A stretch of DNA of 59,236 bases from contig NZ_LYMK01000045.1 in the NCBI RefSeq assembly GCF_002157355.1, positions 1-59,236 of the forward strand, written 5' to 3'. The notes under the pieces were generated by a model that worked only from the letters and a program-made list of their open reading frames with translations, was not told the DNA's origin and made no database searches. Made by a program: the position numbers and the translations under genes. The DNA is from Variovorax sp. JS1663. GTDB lineage: Bacteria > Pseudomonadota > Gammaproteobacteria > Burkholderiales > Burkholderiaceae_C. Positions 1 through 7,109 of the stretch are shown one piece after another. Positions within the stretch are counted from its first letter, which is position 1; every line of letters begins with the position of its first letter.

Positions 1-104
1 TAGGCGTTGTGGTGCTTGCCGTAGTGGTACTCCAGCGTTTCCTTGGAGTACTCGGGGGCCAGCGCGTCCAGGGGGTATGGAAGGGGTGGGAGGGTGTGTT
101 CCAT
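1..104 (-). CDS. sodB: Superoxide dismutase (Fe/Mn type), N-terminal fragment
   Basis: The leftward reading frame starts at ATG 104 and runs off the window edge, so only about 34 residues are visible. They begin MEHTLPPLPYPLDALAPEY and continue through an EYHYGKHH segment. This is the classic N-terminus of Fe/Mn superoxide dismutases, which dismutate superoxide to H2O2 and O2 in the cytoplasm. The first metal-ligand His lies in this region of the family. An AGGAAA ribosome-binding site sits 6 bases before the start. The gene follows the SufR-like regulator by 44 bases in the same direction, so the two may be co-transcribed. The Fe versus Mn assignment is by overall resemblance only. Confidence 0.9.
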   Translation of the reverse strand, partial: MEHTLPPLPYPLDALAPEYSKETLEYHYGKHHNA

Positions 105-148
105 GGGGTTTCCTTTCTTGGTGGGTGGTGGGGGAACGGGAAATCCGG

Positions 149-817
149 TCAGGCGCGGGCGCGGGGCCGCACCGCGTAGGCGCAGCGCCGCGCGCCCGCA
201 AGCACGTGCTCGACGCGGCTGACCTCGACGTCGGGGCCGAGCACTTCGCCGAAGAGCTGCAGCTCGCTGCGGCAGAAGCCGGTGCAGGCGCGTGCGGCGG
301 TGCAGATGGGGCAGTGGTTCTCGATGAAGAGGTAGCCCTCGCCCTCGGGCCGGAACTCGGCCATGTAGCCTTCGCGGCTGCGCACTTCGGCCAGCCGCGC
401 CAGGCGCGTCTTGAGGCTGCGCGCGCCGCGCATCGCGTCCTGGTAGGCGGCGCGCATGGCGTCCTCGCGCGCGCCGATCAGGCGGTCCATGCCCTCCTGG
501 CCGAAGACGCTGATGACGGCACCGATCATCTGCACCGTCATCTCGGCATGGGTGTCGGGGAAGCGGGCATGGCCCTCGCGGGTCAGGTGCCAGATCTGGG
601 TCGGCCGGCCGCGGCCGGCGGCGCGGGATTCCGCCTCGACCAGGCCGTCGGCCTGCAGCCGCGCCATCTGCTGGCGCACCGCCTCGACGCTGACGCCGAG
701 CAGCTTCGCCAGGTCGGGAATGCCCAGCGTGCCCCGGGTCTTGAGCAGGGACAGGATGCGCTCGGCCGGCTGGTGCGGCACCGGCAGCCAGGACGGGGTG
801 TCGTCGGGCGCGGACAT
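149..817 (-). CDS. SufR-like Fe-S-type HTH transcriptional regulator (COG2345 family)
   Basis: This 222-residue protein has an N-terminal winged helix (about residues 18-80: ILSLLKTRGTLGIPDLAKLL, then VEAVRQQMARLQADGLVE). Its C-terminal half carries a Cys cluster (C169-P-I-C172, C178, C182) and a further C212. Regulators of this group, such as cyanobacterial SufR, bind an Fe-S cluster through C-terminal cysteines and sense iron or redox state. That makes sense directly upstream of sodB. ATG 817 was chosen because the longer frame upstream is low-complexity Arg/Pro-rich shadow sequence. Cluster binding is inferred from the Cys pattern, whose spacing differs from canonical SufR. Confidence 0.8.
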   Translation of the reverse strand: MSAPDDTPSWLPVPHQPAERILSLLKTRGTLGIPDLAKLLGVSVEAVRQQMARLQADGLVEAESRAAGRGRPTQIWHLTREGHARFPDTHAEMTVQMIGAVISVFGQEGMDRLIGAREDAMRAAYQDAMRGARSLKTRLARLAEVRSREGYMAEFRPEGEGYLFIENHCPICTAARACTGFCRSELQLFGEVLGPDVEVSRVEHVLAGARRCAYAVRPRARA

Positions 818-851
818 GGTTCTCGTGGGGGTGGGACTCAGGAAGCGATTG

Positions 852-2312
852 TCAGCTCGCGGGACCGCTCGCGGCCGGTGCCTGTGCAGCCGCGGCGTCG
901 GATGGCGCTTCCCATCCACCGCCCAGCGCCTTGTAGAGCGCGACCAGGCTGGTGTAGGAGGCCGTCTCGGCCTCGGCCACCGCCTCCTGCGCGCGCAGCA
1001 GCGTGCGGTCGGCATCGAGCACCGTCAGGTACGGCGCCGCGCCTTCGCGGTAGCGCACCGCCGCCAGCTCGGCAGCGCGCCGGCTCTGCGTGGCGGCCTG
1101 CGCCAGCTGCTGCAGCCGCGCCTGGTTCTGGCCGTGGCTGGCGAGCGCGCCTTCCACTTCCTCGATGGCGCGCAGCACGGCCTGTTCGTACGCGGCCCGT
1201 TCGCCCTCGCTGCGCGCCTCGGCGCCGCGCAGGCGCGCGCGGGCCGAGCCCAGGCGCAGCGCGGGCCAGCGCAGGCCTGGCGTGACGCTGAAGGCGCGGC
1301 TGGCGGAACTGCCGAGGTCGGCGCCGCGCAGGGCGACGAAGCCGATGAAGGCGTTCAGGTCCACGCGCGGGTAGAGCTCCGCGGTCGCGGCGCCGACATC
1401 GGCCGTGCTGGCCGCGAGGCTGCGCTCGGCGCGCAGCACGTCGGGCCGGCGCGCCAGCAGCGTGCGCAGGTCGCCGAGCGGCAGGCGCTTGGCCAGCGGC
1501 TGCAGCGGCCGGGGCGCGATCAGCGGCTCCAGCTCGGCGGGGCGCAGGCCGGCGAGCACCGCGACCCGGTAGGCCGCCAGCCGGCGCGCGGTCTCCAGCG
1601 CGGGCAGCTGTGCCTCGGTGGTGGCGAGGTTGGCCTCGGCGCTGGCCAGGTCGCCCTCCAGGCCGCGGCCGGTGCGCACCTGCGCCTGCGTCACGCGCAG
1701 GCCGGCGCGCAGGCTGTCCAGCGTGCCGCGCGTGATCGCGATGCGCTGCTCGGCGCCGCGCATCTCGTAGTACTGGCGCGCCAGCTCGGCCACCGCGACG
1801 ATGCGCACCTGAGCGAGGTCGGCGGCGCTGGCCTGGGCGCGTGCGTCGGCGGCCTCGGAGAGGCGGCGCAGGCGGCCGAAGAGGTCGATCTCCCAGGCGG
1901 CGTCGAAGCCCGCGCGGCTGCTCTCGGCCAGGGTGCGGGCTTCGGGCGGCTGGCCGTTGCCCTGGGCGATGCTGCGCGTGCGCTCGGCGCCGAAGGTGAC
2001 GGCCGGCCAGCGCTCGAGCGCGGCCTCGTCGGTGACGGCGCGCGCCTCGGCCAACCGGGCCTGGGCGATGCGGATGTCGTGGTTGTGGGCCAGTGCGCGC
2101 TCGATCAGGGCATCGAGCTGCAGGTCCTCGAGCTGGCGCCACCAGTCGCGCTGCACCGCGTCGCTGGAGAACAGCGACTGCTCGGGCGCGGCGATCGCGA
2201 CCGGCTCTACAGGGGGCGCGGCGTAGCGGGGGCCGACAGCGCAGCCGGCCAGCAGCAGCGCGAGCGCCGGCAGAAGAAAAGCGAATCGCGTCGGCATCGT
2301 GTCGGTCCTCAT
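852..2312 (-). CDS. RND efflux outer-membrane lipoprotein, NodT/OprM family
   Basis: This 486-residue outer-membrane factor forms the exit duct of a tripartite efflux pump. A lipoprotein signal peptide ends in LLLAGCAVGPRY, with a lipobox Cys at about residue 24. The two repeated OEP/TolC-like halves follow, with signature stretches such as QRDWWRQLEDLQLDALIERA and DLFGRLRRLSEAADARAQ. Length matches the family. ATG 2312 overlaps the stop of the pump gene as ATGA, so it is translationally coupled as the last gene of the operon. A second in-frame ATG at 2297 would still keep the signal peptide. The substrate cannot be told from sequence. Confidence 0.9.
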   Translation of the reverse strand: MRTDTMPTRFAFLLPALALLLAGCAVGPRYAAPPVEPVAIAAPEQSLFSSDAVQRDWWRQLEDLQLDALIERALAHNHDIRIAQARLAEARAVTDEAALERWPAVTFGAERTRSIAQGNGQPPEARTLAESSRAGFDAAWEIDLFGRLRRLSEAADARAQASAADLAQVRIVAVAELARQYYEMRGAEQRIAITRGTLDSLRAGLRVTQAQVRTGRGLEGDLASAEANLATTEAQLPALETARRLAAYRVAVLAGLRPAELEPLIAPRPLQPLAKRLPLGDLRTLLARRPDVLRAERSLAASTADVGAATAELYPRVDLNAFIGFVALRGADLGSSASRAFSVTPGLRWPALRLGSARARLRGAEARSEGERAAYEQAVLRAIEEVEGALASHGQNQARLQQLAQAATQSRRAAELAAVRYREGAAPYLTVLDADRTLLRAQEAVAEAETASYTSLVALYKALGGGWEAPSDAAAAQAPAASGPAS

Positions 2313-5300
2313 GCGCGTTCTCCCACCGGCAGCAGCTCGGCCAGCTCCGCCGCGCGCTGCGAGGCGCCGGCCGCTCGGTGGTCGCGCGCCAGCAGCGTGT
2401 ACATCGTGGGCAGCACGAACAGCGTGAACAGCGTGCCCACCAGCATGCCGACCACGATCACCAGGCCGATGCTGAAGCGGCTGTTGGCACCCGCGCCGCT
2501 GGCGAACAGCAGCGGCACCAGGCCCACCACCATCGCGGCGGTGGTCATCAGGATGGGCCGTAGCCGGATGCGTGCCGCCTCCTCGATGGCCGTGCGCCGG
2601 TCGAGGCCCCTGTGCACCTGGATCTCGTTGGCGAACTCCACCATCAGGATGCCGTGCTTGCTGATGAGCCCGATCAGCGTCACCAGCCCGATCTGCGTGT
2701 AGATGTTGATGGTGCCGAAACCCAGCGCCAGCGGCACCAGCGCGCCGCAGATCGACATCGGCACGCTGATCAGGATGATCAGCGGATCGCGCAGGCTCTC
2801 GTACTGCGCCGCCAGCACCAGGTAGATCACCACGATGGCGAACACGAAGGCCATCACCAGCGCCGAGCCCTCCTGCGTGAACTGCCGCGCGTCCGACTGC
2901 CAGTCGTAGCTGAAGCCGGCCGGCAGCTTCTTCGCCTCTTCGCTCAGGAAGGCCACCGCGTCGCCCATGGTCACGCCCGGCATCGGAATGGCCTGGAAGG
3001 TGGCCGCATTGAGCTGGTTGAACTGCGTGAGCTTGTTGGGGCCCACGCTGGTCGAGAGCTGCACCAGGTTGGCCAGCGGCACGGGCTGGCCGCTCGCGCT
3101 CTTCACGAAGTAGCGCGAGAGCGCCTCGGCCGTCAGCCGCTGCTCGCGCGGCGACTGCGGAATCACGTCGTACGAGCGGCCGTCCATGCCGAAGCGGTTG
3201 ACGTAGTTCTCGCCCACCAGCACCGCGAGCGTGTCGCCGATGGACTTCATCGTCACGCCCAGGCTGTTGGCCTTGGTGCGGTCCACGCGGATCTCCACCG
3301 TGGGGTTGTTGAACTCCAGGTCGCTGTCGACGACGGCGAACCTGCCGCTGTCGCGCGCCGACTTCTTCAGCGCCTCCATGGCCTCGAACACGGTGCGGTG
3401 GTCGCCCGCGCTGCGGATCACCATCTGCACCGGCAGCCCGCCGGTCGAGCCCGGCAGCGAGGGCAGCTGGAACGCGAAGACGCTGCTGCCTTCCACCTCG
3501 TTCATGCGGCCCTGCGTGTCGGCCTGGATCTGGTCGGCATCGCGCTGGCGGTCCTTCCAGTCGGACAGCTGCACGCCGCCGATGCTGTTCGACACGCCGT
3601 CCGAGCCGTTGATGAGCCAGCGGCCCGTGTTCTCGGGCAGCGCGGCAAACACCTCGTCCCACTTCTTGCCGAACTTCTCGACGTAGTCGATGTTGGCGTG
3701 CTGCGGCGACTTGATGGCGGTCAGCACCATGGCCTGGTCTTCGCCCGGGGCCAGCTCCCGCTGCGCCGCGTTGTAGAGAAAAGGCAGGCTCACCAGCACC
3801 AGCGCCGCGAACGCGCCGCTGGCCCAGCGGTGGTGCAGCGACACGTCGAGCAGCCGGCCGTAGCCCGTGGCGAGCCGATGGAAGAAGGCCTCGGCGGCGC
3901 GCGCCATGCGGCTGCCCGTGGTGTCCTGCGGCAGCAGGAACGAGCTCATCACCGGCGACAGCGTGAGCGCGATCACGCCCGACACCACCACCGCGCCCGC
4001 CAGCGTGAAGGCGAACTCCTTGAAGAGCGAGCCCGTGAGGCCGCCCATGAGGCCGATGGGCGCGTACACCGCCGCGAGCGTGAGCGTCATCGCGATCACC
4101 GGGCCGGCCACTTCGCGCGCGCCGATCAACGCGGCCTGCACGCGCGACCTGCCTTCCTCGATGTGGCGGTGCACGTTCTCCACCACCACGATGGCGTCGT
4201 CCACCACCAGCCCGATGGCCAGCACCATCGCCAGCAGCGTCAGCAGGTTGATGCTGAAGCCGAACAGCAGCATCAGCGCAGCCGCGCCCAGCATCGACAG
4301 CGGAATCGTCACCACCGGAATGAGCACCGCGCGCACCGAGCCCAGGCACAGGAAGATCACGATCACCACGATGGCGATGGCTTCGAGCAGCGTGTGCCGC
4401 ACCTCGTCGATGGAGGCCTCGATGAAGCGCGCCAGCTCGAAGGGCAACTGCACTTCCACGCCCGGCGGCAGGTTCTGCTGGATGCCGGGCAGCAGCTCGC
4501 GGATGCGCTTCACGATCACCAGCGGGTTGCCGTTGGGTGCCGACTGCAGGCCGAGGTAGATGGCGGGCACGCCGTCCATCGTCGCGCTGCTGTCGGCGCT
4601 GGCCGCGCCCAGCTCCACCGTGGCCACGTCGCCCAGGCGCACGATGGCGTCGCCGTCGCGCTTGATCACCATGTCGCGGAACTCCGCCACGTTCACCAGG
4701 TCGGTGTTCACGCGGATGTTCGACACCACGTACAGGCCCTTCACCTGTCCGGGCGCGGCCTGCACGTTGTTCTGGCGCAGCGCGTCGGCCAGCTCGCCGG
4801 CCGAGATGCCGCGCGCGGCCATGCGGTTCGGGTCGAGCCACACGCGCATCGCCAGCGTCTGCCCGCCCGACACCTCGACGCCGGACACGCCGGTGATGGA
4901 GGCGAACTGCGGCTGCACCACGCGCGAGAGGTAGTCGGTGAGCGCCGGCATCGGCATCGTCTTGCTGGAAAAGCCGACGTACGCCACGGCCGTGGCCTCG
5001 CCCGAGGACTTCAGGATCACCGGATCGAATGCTTCGGCCGGCAGCCGGTACTTCACCTGGCTGACCTGCGCCATCGCCTGCGTGAGCGCCTGGTTCGCAT
5101 CGGCATTGAGCTTCATGCGCACACTGATCACGCTGCGGCCCAGCGTGGAAGACGAGGACAGGTAGTCGACGTTCTCGATGGTCGCCACCGCCTGCGCGAT
5201 CGGTTGCGTGACGAAGCCCTGCATCAGCTCCGGCGAGGCGCCGGGGTACTGCGTGGTGATGGTGAGCGTGGTGCTCTCCGTCAGCGGGTATTGCCGCACC

Positions 5301-5398
5301 GGCAGGTCGCCCAGCGCACGCGCGCCGAGCAGCAGGATGAGCGTGCTCACCACCAGCGCCAGCACCGGCCGGCGCACGAACAGGTCGGTGAACTTCAT
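2309..5398 (-). CDS. RND multidrug efflux pump, inner-membrane HAE1-type permease
   Basis: This 1029-residue AcrB/MexB-type proton antiporter has the standard length and architecture: an N-terminal membrane helix, a periplasmic porter loop, a 6-helix block, then a repeat of the same. The TM4 proton-relay motif GLVVDDAIVVVENVHRHIEEG is intact, including the paired Asp residues. The N-terminus (MKFTDLFVRRPVLALVVSTL) and the TTQYPGASPELMQGF segment are typical of the MexW/MexK-like subgroup. The start overlaps the adaptor stop by ATGA and the stop overlaps the outer-membrane gene the same way. Drug or solvent specificity is unknown. Confidence 0.93.
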   Translation of the reverse strand: MKFTDLFVRRPVLALVVSTLILLLGARALGDLPVRQYPLTESTTLTITTQYPGASPELMQGFVTQPIAQAVATIENVDYLSSSSTLGRSVISVRMKLNADANQALTQAMAQVSQVKYRLPAEAFDPVILKSSGEATAVAYVGFSSKTMPMPALTDYLSRVVQPQFASITGVSGVEVSGGQTLAMRVWLDPNRMAARGISAGELADALRQNNVQAAPGQVKGLYVVSNIRVNTDLVNVAEFRDMVIKRDGDAIVRLGDVATVELGAASADSSATMDGVPAIYLGLQSAPNGNPLVIVKRIRELLPGIQQNLPPGVEVQLPFELARFIEASIDEVRHTLLEAIAIVVIVIFLCLGSVRAVLIPVVTIPLSMLGAAALMLLFGFSINLLTLLAMVLAIGLVVDDAIVVVENVHRHIEEGRSRVQAALIGAREVAGPVIAMTLTLAAVYAPIGLMGGLTGSLFKEFAFTLAGAVVVSGVIALTLSPVMSSFLLPQDTTGSRMARAAEAFFHRLATGYGRLLDVSLHHRWASGAFAALVLVSLPFLYNAAQRELAPGEDQAMVLTAIKSPQHANIDYVEKFGKKWDEVFAALPENTGRWLINGSDGVSNSIGGVQLSDWKDRQRDADQIQADTQGRMNEVEGSSVFAFQLPSLPGSTGGLPVQMVIRSAGDHRTVFEAMEALKKSARDSGRFAVVDSDLEFNNPTVEIRVDRTKANSLGVTMKSIGDTLAVLVGENYVNRFGMDGRSYDVIPQSPREQRLTAEALSRYFVKSASGQPVPLANLVQLSTSVGPNKLTQFNQLNAATFQAIPMPGVTMGDAVAFLSEEAKKLPAGFSYDWQSDARQFTQEGSALVMAFVFAIVVIYLVLAAQYESLRDPLIILISVPMSICGALVPLALGFGTINIYTQIGLVTLIGLISKHGILMVEFANEIQVHRGLDRRTAIEEAARIRLRPILMTTAAMVVGLVPLLFASGAGANSRFSIGLVIVVGMLVGTLFTLFVLPTMYTLLARDHRAAGASQRAAELAELLPVGERA

Positions 5399-6510
5399 GA
5401 GCGGCGCTCCTGCGCCGCGGCCAGCGTGTCCTTGTCGTTGGGCTGCACCGGCGCGCCGTTGTAGAGCCGCAGCTGACCCGAGGTCACGACCCGGTCGCCG
5501 GCCTTCAGGCCGTGCTCGATCACCACGGTGCCGTCCTGCCGGTCGCCGGCCTTCACGAACACCTGTTCGGCCTTGAAGCTGCCGGCCGTCTCGCCGGGCC
5601 GGAGAACGAAGACGGAGTCGCCGTGCGTGCTGTAGCTGATCGCCGTCTCGGGCACCACGATCGCATCGGGCCGCGGCGGCAGCGCCACCCGGCCGCTCAC
5701 GTACATGCCGGCGCCGAGCGCGGCGTCGGCGTTGTCCACCGTGGCCTGCAGGCGCACGGTCCGGGTGTCGCCGCCGATCTGCGGCTCGATCGCGCTCAGG
5801 CGGGCCTCGAAGACCCGGCCCGGCCAGGCATCGGCCTGGAGCAGCACGGCCTGGTTCTGCTTCAGCATCGGCAGCGCGGTCTCGGGCAGCGTGAGGTTGG
5901 CGTAGAGCGTGCGGCTGTCGGTCAGCGAGACGAGGGCGTCACCGGCCCGCACGAACTGGCCCAGGTGCACCTTGCGCAGGCCCAGCTTGCCGTCGAAGGG
6001 CGCCTTGATGCGCTTCTGATCGATCAGTGCCTGCAGGCGCCGCAGCTCGCCGCTCGCCGCATCGAAGCCGGCCTGCGCCTGCTCCAGCTGTTCCTGCGTG
6101 GCGGCCTGCTGCGGCAGCAGGCGGCGGGTGCGTTCCAGCAGGGCCTTGGCATTCGCGCGCTGGGCCTGCAGCCGTTCCAGGTCGCCCTGCTCGGGCGCGT
6201 CGTTGAGCTGCACCAGCGGCTGGCCGGCGCGGACCTCGGCCCCGGGGCTGAAGAGGATCTTCGCGACCCGCCCCTCCACCTCCGCCGGCACCTCGACCTG
6301 GCGGTGCGCCTCCAGCGCCCCGATGCCCGCCAGGTAGCGCGGCCGCTCGGTCTGCGAGGCGGTGGCCACCGCCACCTTGGCCGGCGGCATCGCGCCGCCG
6401 CCACCACCGCCGTCGGCCGGCTTGGCCCGCGCCATCAGCGCATAGCCGGCGGCTGCCGCGGCCAGTGCGGCGAGGCCGGCGGCCAGCCATGTTCTTGTTC
6501 TGGGGTTCAT
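5395..6510 (-). CDS. RND efflux periplasmic adaptor (membrane fusion protein)
   Basis: This 371-residue adaptor is anchored by one N-terminal membrane segment (TWLAAGLAALAAAAAGYALM). It then has a Gly-rich linker, barrel-sandwich halves (EVPAEVEGRVAKILFSPGAEV and IKAPFDGKLGLRKVHLGQFV), a coiled-coil hairpin rich in Gln/Ala/Leu between them, and beta-barrel and MP domains. It links the pump to the outer-membrane factor. ATG 6510 is preferred over an upstream start at 6531 because AGGAC lies 6-10 bases before it. It is the first gene of the three-gene operon. Its promoter carries a perfect 9-bp inverted repeat at 6525-6548. Confidence 0.92.
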   Translation of the reverse strand: MNPRTRTWLAAGLAALAAAAAGYALMARAKPADGGGGGGAMPPAKVAVATASQTERPRYLAGIGALEAHRQVEVPAEVEGRVAKILFSPGAEVRAGQPLVQLNDAPEQGDLERLQAQRANAKALLERTRRLLPQQAATQEQLEQAQAGFDAASGELRRLQALIDQKRIKAPFDGKLGLRKVHLGQFVRAGDALVSLTDSRTLYANLTLPETALPMLKQNQAVLLQADAWPGRVFEARLSAIEPQIGGDTRTVRLQATVDNADAALGAGMYVSGRVALPPRPDAIVVPETAISYSTHGDSVFVLRPGETAGSFKAEQVFVKAGDRQDGTVVIEHGLKAGDRVVTSGQLRLYNGAPVQPNDKDTLAAAQERRS

Positions 6511-6524
6511 GACAGTCCTGCTAT

Positions 6525-6548
6525 TAATCAAAGAAAGAACTTTGATTA
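6525..6548. promoter_or_regulatory. Perfect inverted repeat, probable operator of the RND operon
   Basis: The arms TAATCAAAG and CTTTGATTA are perfectly complementary and separated by six bases (AAAGAA). The site starts 14 bp upstream of the adaptor start codon, in the intergenic region shared with kdp. The size and symmetry fit a TetR- or MarR-family dimer site. No such regulator is encoded next to it. Confidence 0.6.
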
Positions 6549-6676
6549 TTGGAGGGCTGCCGCCGGGCTGTCGAGAAGCGCTCCGCTATGCCCTGCATAG
6601 GCCGGGGCTATCACGCCGCCTGGCGCGCAGGCAGCAGGTAGACGTCCGGTCCCGGGTCCTTGTGGCAGCGCGGCGC

Positions 6677-6694
6677 TTTTACGCTTTCTTTACG
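6677..6694 (+). promoter_or_regulatory. Putative KdpE-binding box upstream of kdp
   Basis: TTTACG occurs at 6678-6683 and again at 6689-6694, exactly 11 bp apart with a pyrimidine-rich spacer. The Escherichia coli KdpE site has the same plan (TTTATA, T-rich spacer, TTTACA). It lies about 85 bp before the first kdp ORF, where a phosphorylated KdpE dimer would activate transcription. The match is by eye. Confidence 0.55.
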
Positions 6695-6774
6695 GCCGCT
6701 CCCCGACTCTGTTCCCCATCTTTATGTGCGTCTCGCGAGACTGCCTGCCTATGCATTGCATGCAGGAGTGACAG

Positions 6775-6879
6775 ATGGATTTCGTATGGATCGCCGCGAT
6801 CGCGGTGTTGTGGGTCGTCATGGCCGAGGCCGTGCTCGGGCTGGTGAAGCTCGACGCGCCCAAGGGAGAGCCCAAGTGA
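6775..6879 (+). CDS. Small single-pass membrane protein preceding kdpF
   Basis: This 34-residue ORF begins MDFVWIAAIAVLWVVMAEAV and ends in a charged tail (KLDAPKGEPK), so it looks like one membrane helix. AGGAG lies 9 bases before the ATG. Its stop overlaps the GTG start of kdpF (GTGA), so it is coupled into the kdp operon. I recall similar tiny proteins before kdpF in Burkholderiales, but I do not know an established function. It may be an accessory or regulatory peptide of the Kdp complex, like KdpF itself. It is too short for most gene finders. Confidence 0.6.
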   Translation: MDFVWIAAIAVLWVVMAEAVLGLVKLDAPKGEPK

Positions 6880-6974
6880 TCGGCCTCGGTGTGCTCTATG
6901 GATTCGCAGGCCTCCTGGCCGTGATCCTGTTCGCCTACCTCGTCTTCGCGCTGATCTGCGCCGAGGAATTCTGA
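6876..6974 (+). CDS. kdpF: Kdp potassium ATPase small subunit KdpF
   Basis: This 32-residue hydrophobic peptide contains GFAGLLAVILFAYLVFALI and ends CAEEF. It closely fits the KdpF pattern of one transmembrane helix ending LVYALIxAExF. KdpF stabilises the KdpABC complex in the inner membrane. The start is GTG 6876, overlapping the stop of the preceding small ORF. The next gene, kdpA, begins 135 bp later, after a repeat-like stretch rather than the usual tight spacing. Confidence 0.85.
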   Translation: MIGLGVLYGFAGLLAVILFAYLVFALICAEEF

Positions 6975-7109
6975 TGACCAAGCTCTCCCCCAGGCTCCCC
7001 CACTTCGTGTGGTCCGCCAACCCCCTCGCCGGGGGCAACACCAGCGGCCCGGCAAAGCCGGCTCCGCGGTGTTCGCTGGCGAAGGCATTCCACTGCGGAG
7101 GCTGCATCC
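6975..7109. repeat. Dispersed GC-rich repeat between kdpF and kdpA
   Basis: The stretch contains CACTTCGTGTGGTCCGCC, then CCCCCTCGCCGGGGG, then GCCCGGCAAAGCCGGC. These modules resemble the element found inside kdpB (about 9364-9443) and at the start of livG (58141-58220). It keeps a frame open from ATG 6974 (47 codons, overlapping the kdpF stop) into the kdpA start, but the encoded peptide is repeat-derived. The last 15 bases include the kdpA ribosome-binding site (GGAG). Confidence 0.6.

Noticed and set aside
852..4841. A 1329-codon leftward open frame spanning the outer-membrane factor and much of the RND pump
   Set aside because: Only the part after ATG 2312 is the outer-membrane gene; the rest is the pump gene read out of frame, rich in Arg/Gly/Ala.
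2612..5464. A 950-codon rightward open frame opposite the RND pump gene
   Set aside because: It is the antisense shadow of a well-supported gene, with His/Arg/Gln-rich composition and no domain.
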